From: CAXYVX01 sp964292495
Lineage (GTDB): Bacteria; Patescibacteriota; Saccharimonadia; Saccharimonadales; Saccharimonadaceae
Length of the DNA stretch: 11,029 nt
Assembly: GCA_964292495.1 (NCBI GenBank)
Contig: CAXYVX010000027.1
Span: 1 to 11,029 of the forward strand
Direction of reading: 5' to 3'
Shown here: positions 6,091-11,029 of the stretch, one piece after another
Layout of the letters: every line of letters starts with the position of its first letter
Position numbering within the stretch: position 1 is the first letter of the stretch
Notes under the pieces: model-generated
What the model saw: the letters and a program-made list of their open reading frames with translations, nothing else
Told to the model about the DNA's origin: nothing
Database searches by the model: none
Made by a program: the position numbers and the translations under genes

Positions 6091-7590
6091 CTAATTTATC
6101 GTCATTGCTGAGCTCTGAAAATCAGTGTTTGATTTTCCGTCATCCTGCTTTTTGTCCGAGAGTGAAAACATGAATTTTCCGTCCGCCGACAAACTCGCAA
6201 CTCCATAACCGTTCGTGATTTTTTGGCGATTTTGTCCACTGAAATCCACCATGTAAAACGCATCTTGGCTGTTGTCCAACAGATGATAGCTGTCAAGCCA
6301 AATCAAATTTGACTGCGGCGAATTCATCTCATAAAAATATTGGCGGCCAGTTTCAATGTCGTAAACAGACATATTTTGACCGTTCGCGGAGACAATCAAA
6401 CGGCCGCTCGGACTGCTCGTTAACAGATTGACGTCGGGCAATGTGTTGATCATAGAAGGCTTGATTTTCGCGAAATTGTTCGCATTTTCCAGAGGCTGGG
6501 CATAAATCATGATTTTTGAACCGTCATCAGTTTTTCGCGAAACCGCCAAATAATCCGCGCCTTCATCTGTTGAAAAAACGGCTTTTGTCGGCAAATCATC
6601 GTCAAATTTCAGCGCGTCAATCACTTTTCCATCATTAAAAATTCCGACATTTTGAAAAACTTTTCCGTCAGCATCAGAATTTCGCGAAACATACGAAAAA
6701 ATATTACTGCCGTAAAGTTTGTAATCAATCACGTTTGAAGCGAGCGGTGAGGAAATCGAGTTGTTGCCGTAATCCAGCTTTCTGACATCTGAACCGGTCA
6801 TCGCGAAAAACACATTTCCGCTATTTCCCGCAAAATGTGGCGCGGACAAACCAACACTGAAATCTTTCGTTAAACTTCGCGAATTTGAGCCATTCCAGCC
6901 GTTGTTTTGCGTGTCAATTTCCACGAATTCGCTGTTGGCCAAATTGCCGTCCGGAGACAAAATGTCGTGCTGAACTAGGAGATATCGCGAACTCAAATCC
7001 CATTCCACAGCTATAAATTTTTCTATTTGAGCTTCGGCAAGCGGCAAAATCTTTCCGCTGTCAATCTGCAAATCTTTGAATTTCGGTTTGGTTGGATCCG
7101 AAATGTCAGCCAATGAGAAATCTCGCGAATTTTGCGAATTCCAAAGCAAAATGCGGTTTTTGTCTGGGCTGGCGAGCATACCAGCGCCGTTCGTATCCGC
7201 AAAGGTTTTCACCTGAGAAGTTTTCACGTTTGTTGGGACAAGCCTCGCGTAATTCATCCAGACAACCGCGCTTGGATTTGCGTCGGTTTCCGCGCTCCAT
7301 TCGCGATAGCCTTTGAGGCTAATTTTGATGGATTTTTTGCCGGTGTCAACATTCAGCCGGGAAGGCGTTTGGCCACTTAAAAGCACGCCGTTCACGCTGA
7401 CATTCGCACCTTGCGGAAAACTGTCAAACTGCATGAGTGCAACCTGCGAAATCTGTCCGCTCTTAAAGTCAAAGCGAAAACCCATCGCCCAACTGAGAGC
7501 AAACGCCACGCCCAGGAAAACAGCGAGTGTCATAACGCCATAAGTAAAAGATCGGATTGCGATGGCCTTTCGCCGATTTTTTTGATTCAT
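6091..7590 (-). CDS. Membrane-anchored PEGA-domain protein with beta-propeller-like region
   Basis: A 499-aa protein with a short basic N-terminus, a transmembrane anchor (about 15-36) and a large extracytoplasmic part. Residues about 55-118 fit a PEGA domain (FDSFPQGANVSVNGVLL, then TPSRLNVDTGKKSIKISLKGY), a small beta-sandwich common in bacterial surface proteins and thought to bind envelope glycans or proteins. Residues about 130-480 contain repeated beta-rich units with cores such as ASPDKNRILLW, SPSGRLIVSANG and SADGKFMFSLS, resembling TolB/WD40-type propeller blades; the blade count is not certain by eye. The ATG at 7590 is preferred over an in-frame ATG at 7683 because a strong promoter ends six bases before it and the extra 31 residues would be encoded across promoter DNA. 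Its role is probably cell-surface binding or scaffolding (inference). Confidence 0.85.
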   Translation of the reverse strand: MNQKNRRKAIAIRSFTYGVMTLAVFLGVAFALSWAMGFRFDFKSGQISQVALMQFDSFPQGANVSVNGVLLSGQTPSRLNVDTGKKSIKISLKGYREWSAETDANPSAVVWMNYARLVPTNVKTSQVKTFADTNGAGMLASPDKNRILLWNSQNSRDFSLADISDPTKPKFKDLQIDSGKILPLAEAQIEKFIAVEWDLSSRYLLVQHDILSPDGNLANSEFVEIDTQNNGWNGSNSRSLTKDFSVGLSAPHFAGNSGNVFFAMTGSDVRKLDYGNNSISSPLASNVIDYKLYGSNIFSYVSRNSDADGKVFQNVGIFNDGKVIDALKFDDDLPTKAVFSTDEGADYLAVSRKTDDGSKIMIYAQPLENANNFAKIKPSMINTLPDVNLLTSSPSGRLIVSANGQNMSVYDIETGRQYFYEMNSPQSNLIWLDSYHLLDNSQDAFYMVDFSGQNRQKITNGYGVASLSADGKFMFSLSDKKQDDGKSNTDFQSSAMTIN

Positions 7591-7596
7591 ACACGA

Positions 7597-7625
7597 ATTA
7601 TACGTTTTTTCGGCAGTTTTAGCAA
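7597..7625 (-). promoter_or_regulatory. Promoter of the PEGA-domain gene
   Basis: On the minus strand TTGCTA (7620-7625) and a perfect TATAAT (7597-7602) are separated by 17 bases. The -10 ends six bases before the ATG at 7590, so transcription should begin at or next to the start codon, giving a leaderless mRNA. Confidence 0.8.
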
Positions 7626-7646
7626 GCAAAATATAGAATAAGCTTG

Positions 7647-7675
7647 TTGACGCGCGCGAAAAAATCAAGTAAAAT
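7647..7675 (+). promoter_or_regulatory. Promoter of the 493-aa membrane protein gene
   Basis: TTGACG (7647-7652), a 17-base spacer and TAAAAT (7670-7675), each one mismatch from consensus. Initiation near 7682 gives a leader of about 30 bases with a strong Shine-Dalgarno, the only clearly leadered protein-coding promoter in the window. Confidence 0.82.
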
Positions 7676-7701
7676 GAATTCAAATAAGCGTGAGGGGTTT
7701 T

Positions 7702-7714
7702 AGGAGGTAAAGTG
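7702..7714 (+). promoter_or_regulatory. Shine-Dalgarno selecting a GTG start
   Basis: AGGAGG at 7702-7707 lies four bases before GTG at 7712, which begins the long reading frame. No ATG competes nearby, so this site decides the start. Confidence 0.85.
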
Positions 7715-9193
7715 AAAAAGAATAGCGTGATAACTATAAATGGTGTGAGTTTTAATCCTGCGACAGGGGAGAGAATCGTGGAAGAAATTCACGAAAAGAA
7801 AGATTTTGGCGGGTTTTTTGAGGAAATCGCGAAAGAATCGCATGAAAAACGCGGCTCTTCTAAAATCTCTAAAAAAATTCCGCAGAAAAATGATATTAAA
7901 TCTCAAAACATCTCCGAAAAAACGCGCAAAAAACGCATTTCAAAAGCCGAGAAACAGGCTGAAATCGCGAAAAAAATTCAGAGTGAAATCGCTGAATTAG
8001 ACGGCACTAAATCACGAAAATCCGCGTCCGTTCGCCAAGCTTCCGCTTCAAGTCCGAAATGGATCGCGAATTTCGCGAAAGGAAACCCTCCTCTGGAAAT
8101 CACGCCCGACGAAACCCGCTCATTCAAGAAAGCGGAAATGAAAACGGTTTCAGAACCAAAGAAAGTCGTCCGTCGTGAGGCGGTCAACGCTACAAAAATT
8201 CATCCTCATCGCGCACAAAAATCCAGCACGCTCAACCGGCGTTTTGTGAAAGCTCCTCAGCCGCAAGCCATTTCAAGGCGGCGCAAAGAGCGAGTTTCCG
8301 TCGCGACACACCCAATGGTCAGCCATTTCGCGAAAACCGAAAAACCGGTCGCAGTTCCGCACGAATCTGAATTCAAAATTCCGGTCAGCCAAATTAAACG
8401 CGAGTTTTCAAGCTCATACAACTCAACAAGAATTCGCGAAACCGAAGCTGGAGCACCGAAAGCCAGAAATTATTCGCGAAAATCTGAAATCGCGAAAGAT
8501 TACGACAAGTTTTTCTCAGTTTCAAACGCAATAGCAAAAGAAGATTTCGCGAAATTTTCTGAGGAAAAATCGCGAAAATCAGCAGCGAGAAACAAGCAAA
8601 AATCAGTAAGCGAGAGTCAACTTTTGAAAAACGCGCTAATTCGCGAACAAATGAAATCTCCTGTTTTAATGAAAAAACTCAATTCGCGAGACCGCCGAAA
8701 AGCTGAAAAATTGCAAAGGAGAATTTCTGGAAATTCCTCAGTTTCACAGCAAAAACATTTCCGCGCGAGCACAGTTGCAACCGTCATGGTCGCTGCGATT
8801 TTGGCTGGCGGATATTTGGCGTACGTGAACATGCCGGGAATTTCCCTCAGAATTGCGGCCGCGCAAGCCGGAGTTGACGCCCGAACCGCGCTTATTCCGA
8901 ACGGATATTCACAGAGTTCAAGCGTCGCATATCAGCCCGGCCAAATCACCGTCAATTACAAAAGCAACGGCGGCGACAATAGCTATTCATTAACACAGAG
9001 CAAAACATCAATGAACTCAAACGCGGTTCGCGAAAGTCTCGTCCCGAGAAACGCGAAAAACCTCAGCGACGGCGTTTATAAATACGGTGATCGCGCGGTT
9101 TGGCTCAGCGGCGACACGCTTTTCACTCTGGACGGAAACCAATATTTGTCCGACCAGCAGATCACGGAGATTGCAAAAAGCGTTAAATCCTGA
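7712..9193 (+). CDS. Single-pass membrane protein, basic cytoplasmic region and DUF4367-like external domain
   Basis: A 493-aa protein of unknown function. After an N-terminal segment (NSVITINGVSFNPATGERIV, about 4-23), residues about 25-345 are a Lys/Ser/Arg-rich low-complexity region with helix-prone stretches near 265-340. A transmembrane helix follows (about 352-373), then an external domain (about 380-493) with beta-strand patterning, ending GDRAVWLSGDTLFTLDG and LSDQQITEIAKSV. That ending resembles the W-x-x-D/G-x-x-Y-x-L-x-G plus terminal helix of DUF4367/RseB-like domains attached to anti-sigma-type proteins; this is a resemblance by eye only. The GTG start and its Shine-Dalgarno are clear; the stop is TGA. 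The long tail holds many TCGCGA copies, encoding repeated FAK, IAK, SRK and IRE triplets. The architecture parallels the sortase upstream. Confidence 0.8.
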   Translation: MKKNSVITINGVSFNPATGERIVEEIHEKKDFGGFFEEIAKESHEKRGSSKISKKIPQKNDIKSQNISEKTRKKRISKAEKQAEIAKKIQSEIAELDGTKSRKSASVRQASASSPKWIANFAKGNPPLEITPDETRSFKKAEMKTVSEPKKVVRREAVNATKIHPHRAQKSSTLNRRFVKAPQPQAISRRRKERVSVATHPMVSHFAKTEKPVAVPHESEFKIPVSQIKREFSSSYNSTRIRETEAGAPKARNYSRKSEIAKDYDKFFSVSNAIAKEDFAKFSEEKSRKSAARNKQKSVSESQLLKNALIREQMKSPVLMKKLNSRDRRKAEKLQRRISGNSSVSQQKHFRASTVATVMVAAILAGGYLAYVNMPGISLRIAAAQAGVDARTALIPNGYSQSSSVAYQPGQITVNYKSNGGDNSYSLTQSKTSMNSNAVRESLVPRNAKNLSDGVYKYGDRAVWLSGDTLFTLDGNQYLSDQQITEIAKSVKS

Positions 9194-9214
9194 TCATAAT
9201 TCGCGAATTTTTCC

Positions 9215-9243
9215 TGGATTTCTAGCGAAAAATCTGCTATCAT
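9215..9243 (+). promoter_or_regulatory. Putative promoter of the polytopic membrane protein gene
   Basis: TATCAT at 9238-9243 with TG at 9235-9236 makes an extended -10. The -35 candidate (9215-9220, TGGATT) is weak. The -10 ends ten bases before the ATG at 9254 and there is no Shine-Dalgarno, which is the same leaderless layout as the sortase gene. A TTCGCGAA palindrome lies at 9200-9207. Confidence 0.55.
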
Positions 9244-9253
9244 AACTTCTGAA

Positions 9254-10849
9254 ATGCAAGACGAAAAACGCAATTCGTCGGTGGGAACGAAACAAACCAA
9301 GGCCAATTCTTTGGCTAAAGATTTTTCGCGAAACCTAGAATTCTTAGACAAAAACAGAGAAAAAATCGCGAAAAAAACTACCGGCAGTGAAACGCTTCAT
9401 GTGGTGACGGCTGGCGCGGCCGTTAGCGAAATCTACGAAAAAGTCCGAAACGCCAGCGAAAACGCCGAGGAAAATTTGCTGCTCATGCACGCGATTCGCC
9501 GATTTTTGAAACGGATTTTTTTGATTGGAATTTACAAGAACGCGGCCGAAAATCTGATCACGGATTTGACGCTTTCTGGATATTTGAAAAACGACAGCAT
9601 TTCGCTTGAAACAGTTCGCGAAATTGACGCTACAATTTCAGATTTCGCGAAACTCCGCGAGAGATTGCTGGTGAAATTTTCAAGAGAAGTGGCTGACCGC
9701 TGGACAACTGAGCCGATGAGCGCGAAAATCGAGCAAATGCTCCACGCGTCCGACGATTCCGCAGCCATCATTGAGCTAGCGAAAGATTATTTCGCGAAAG
9801 CCATTGACACCGAAAAACTGCTCCACATCACATCGCCAAAAAACTACGATATCTTGCTGTTCGTCGCGGCGTCAGCGGCGCTCGCGAAACAAGACGAGGC
9901 CACAATTCGCATGAATTTGCTCGAACGCTACAAAATAAATCTGGACAAAGCGGTCAGTTTCGCGAAATTCAACAGGCAACTTGACGGAATTTTTCAGAGC
10001 GAAAATCTCGCGAAAATCTCGCACGTGATCAGCAGAAACGGCGCCGCGTTCAGAATTCTGGCAAAAACCGCCGCCGCGGACAAAAACTTGTCCAAACACG
10101 TTTTTGAGGAAAAATCGCTGATCGGACCATTTGACACGGCGATTGGCGAGACTTACGCCTCTGTTCACCGCAACATAAATCGCGGAGTCGCGCGCTCAGT
10201 GATTTTTCTTGTGATCACAAAATTCTTGATCGGAATCGCGCTGGAAGTCCCGTACGACCTCTGGTTTCATCACGCAGTCATCTGGGAAGCGCTCGTGATC
10301 AATTTGCTTCTGCCACCGCTTTACATGGTGGCTTTGCGGTTCACGCTGGCAATGCCCGGGCTGAGAAATCGCCTTGCTTTACAGAGAGAAATCTCGCGAA
10401 TTTTCTACTCGCCAGTCCCAAGCAAGCCGTTTTTAGGTTCTATGGATTCGCGAAAATTTGGCGCAGCCTACAATTTCTTTTATCTAATTTTTATCGGCGC
10501 AATTTTTGTTGGAATCGGCTGGCTGCTCATGACTTTCGCGAAATTTGAGTGGCCGCATCTCGCGATTTTCTTTTTCTTCATCAGCACCGCGTCGTTCCTC
10601 GGGTTCCGTTTGTCCCGCCAGATTCGCGAAATAGAAGTCGGTCGGGAAAGCATGACCGGTGCAAGTCTTCTGCGCGATTTAGTTTACATGCCGTTTGTCG
10701 CGGTCGGCCGCCGGATTTCGGAGACATATTCCCGCTTCAATTTGATTTCGCAGATTCTTGATATTTTTGTTGAACTTCCACTTAAAACAATTCTTGGTTT
10801 CATCAGACAATGGGGAAATTTCCTCAGCGCAAAACGCGACGAATTTTGA
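9254..10849 (+). CDS. Unrecognised polytopic membrane protein with soluble helical N-terminal half
   Basis: A 531-aa protein I cannot assign to a family. Residues 1 to about 310 are hydrophilic and look mainly alpha-helical (patterns such as ATISDFAKLRERLLVKFSREVADRW), with a weakly hydrophobic segment near 84-95. Four clear transmembrane helices follow: about 315-333, 341-361, 407-428 and 436-453. A basic C-terminal segment (about 455-531) contains an amphipathic stretch. No catalytic motif, nucleotide-binding loop or metal-binding cluster was found. The helix-rich cytosolic half ahead of a membrane bundle suggests a scaffold, a transporter-like protein or an envelope morphogenesis protein, but nothing decides between these. 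The ATG at 9254 is supported by an extended -10 box ten bases upstream; the stop is TGA. The gene ends just before a convergent terminator. Confidence 0.82.
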   Translation: MQDEKRNSSVGTKQTKANSLAKDFSRNLEFLDKNREKIAKKTTGSETLHVVTAGAAVSEIYEKVRNASENAEENLLLMHAIRRFLKRIFLIGIYKNAAENLITDLTLSGYLKNDSISLETVREIDATISDFAKLRERLLVKFSREVADRWTTEPMSAKIEQMLHASDDSAAIIELAKDYFAKAIDTEKLLHITSPKNYDILLFVAASAALAKQDEATIRMNLLERYKINLDKAVSFAKFNRQLDGIFQSENLAKISHVISRNGAAFRILAKTAAADKNLSKHVFEEKSLIGPFDTAIGETYASVHRNINRGVARSVIFLVITKFLIGIALEVPYDLWFHHAVIWEALVINLLLPPLYMVALRFTLAMPGLRNRLALQREISRIFYSPVPSKPFLGSMDSRKFGAAYNFFYLIFIGAIFVGIGWLLMTFAKFEWPHLAIFFFFISTASFLGFRLSRQIREIEVGRESMTGASLLRDLVYMPFVAVGRRISETYSRFNLISQILDIFVELPLKTILGFIRQWGNFLSAKRDEF

Positions 10850-10861
10850 CAAATTTTCGCG

Positions 10862-10892
10862 AAAAAAATACCGCGCTCATGTGCGCGGTATT
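10862..10892 (-). terminator. Strong terminator for a leftward gene entering from the right edge
   Basis: A perfect ten-base-pair inverted repeat AATACCGCGC/GCGCGGTATT (10867-10876 with 10883-10892) has a six-base loop. On the minus strand it runs straight into TTTTTTT; on the plus strand it is followed by GTTGGATTT, so it would terminate the preceding plus-strand gene only weakly. Confidence 0.88.
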
Positions 10893-10899
10893 GTTGGAT

Positions 10900-11028
10900 T
10901 TAAATTGAATGAAGATGAGGGCCACCCTCTTCCTTTCTCTTGCAAAAAGTCTCGAGAACCTCTCCTTTCATGTACGACTCAGCGTATTCATACGCGCGCA
11001 CAGTTTTTAAGAGTCTATCTCTTTCCCT
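10900..11028 (-). CDS. C-terminal end of an unidentified protein cut by the right edge
   Basis: On the minus strand an open frame enters from the edge and reads 42 residues (starting RERDRLLKTVRAYEYAESY, ending GGPHLHSI) to a TAA at 10900-10902. The other frame checked by hand, beginning at 11029, is stopped at once. The strong leftward terminator eight bases after the stop supports a real gene end here. The fragment is charged, with no recognised motif. A short inverted repeat GAGGG/CCCTC (10917-10929) falls inside it. An RNA gene cannot be excluded. Confidence 0.45.
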   Translation of the reverse strand, partial: RERDRLLKTVRAYEYAESYMKGEVLETFCKRKEEGGPHLHSI

Positions 11029-11029
11029 A

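Larger units (their letters stand above)
1..11029. repeat. Dispersed TTCGCGAA palindrome family across the window
   Basis: Hand count finds about 76 copies of TCGCGA, about 45 of them in the full TTCGCGAA form, roughly one per 145 bp. They occur in genes on both strands, in all reading frames, and in eight of nine gaps between genes. Density is about one per 63 bp between genes, against about one per 155 bp in genes. Base composition alone predicts about two to three copies. Examples are at 191-198, 1764-1771, 2713-2720, 2972-2987 and 9200-9207. Confidence 0.92.

Noticed and set aside
7591..7683. Upstream in-frame ATG at 7683 for the PEGA-domain gene, adding 31 residues.
   Set aside because: The extension covers both divergent promoters; a perfect TATAAT lies just ahead of the ATG at 7590, and that start puts the signal anchor near the N-terminus.
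9196..9213. AATTCGCGAATT followed by a T-run after the 493-aa gene, considered as a terminator.
   Set aside because: The palindrome has no realistic loop for an RNA hairpin and is one of many copies of the dispersed TTCGCGAA element.
1..11029. CRISPR array, insertion sequence or prophage.
   Set aside because: The dispersed palindrome has irregular spacing and no spacer units. No transposase, integrase, long terminal inverted repeats or phage genes were seen. The tRNA-Leu has no integrase or repeated 3' end next to it.

Overview
The window looks like a chromosomal segment from a Candidate Phyla Radiation bacterium, most likely Candidatus Saccharibacteria (TM7). The grounds are a compact F-type ATP synthase operon led by a small AtpZ-like gene, TGA used as a normal stop (unlike Gracilibacteria and Absconditabacteria), moderate GC (about 45% by eye), several first genes with no room for a 5' leader, and membrane proteins with long low-complexity cytoplasmic tails. 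The lineage is an inference; no marker gene such as 16S rRNA is present.

Left part (1-4272, minus strand): an ATP synthase operon reading leftwards in the order atpZ-like, atpB (a), atpE (c), atpF (b), atpH (delta), a 122-aa two-helix membrane protein of unknown function, and atpA (alpha, cut by the left edge). Genes are tightly packed: stop and start codons overlap by one base at atpF/atpH and at the unknown gene/atpA. The subunit order is canonical apart from the extra gene between atpH and atpA, and the delta subunit is unusually short. The c subunit carries Asp, which suggests proton coupling. In a fermentative CPR cell the complex may work mainly as an ATP-driven proton pump (inference).

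Centre (4273-6090): divergent from the atp operon are a tRNA-Leu(CAA) gene with encoded CCA and its own terminator, then a 505-aa membrane-anchored sortase with an intact His/Cys/Arg triad and a 272-residue cytoplasmic region. A minus-strand terminator separates it from the next, convergent gene.

Right part (6091-10849): a minus-strand PEGA-domain/beta-propeller-like surface protein; divergent from it a 493-aa single-pass protein with a lysine-rich cytoplasmic part and a small external domain that resembles DUF4367; then a 531-aa polytopic membrane protein I do not recognise. A strong minus-strand terminator and a 42-residue coding remnant at the right edge indicate another leftward gene entering from outside the window. 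The right part reads as a cell-envelope neighbourhood, but the genes are transcribed mostly as single units, so a shared pathway is not established.

The most striking signal is not a gene. The palindrome TCGCGA, mostly as TTCGCGAA, occurs about 76 times by hand count (about 2-3 expected from base composition). It lies in coding and intergenic DNA alike and is densest between genes, reminiscent of the cyanobacterial HIP1 palindrome or of DNA uptake sequences. A second pattern is that four of the five protein-coding transcription units whose start is visible have a -10 box only 6-10 nt before the start codon and no Shine-Dalgarno, implying leaderless mRNAs, whereas most operon-internal genes have Shine-Dalgarno sequences or overlapping starts.
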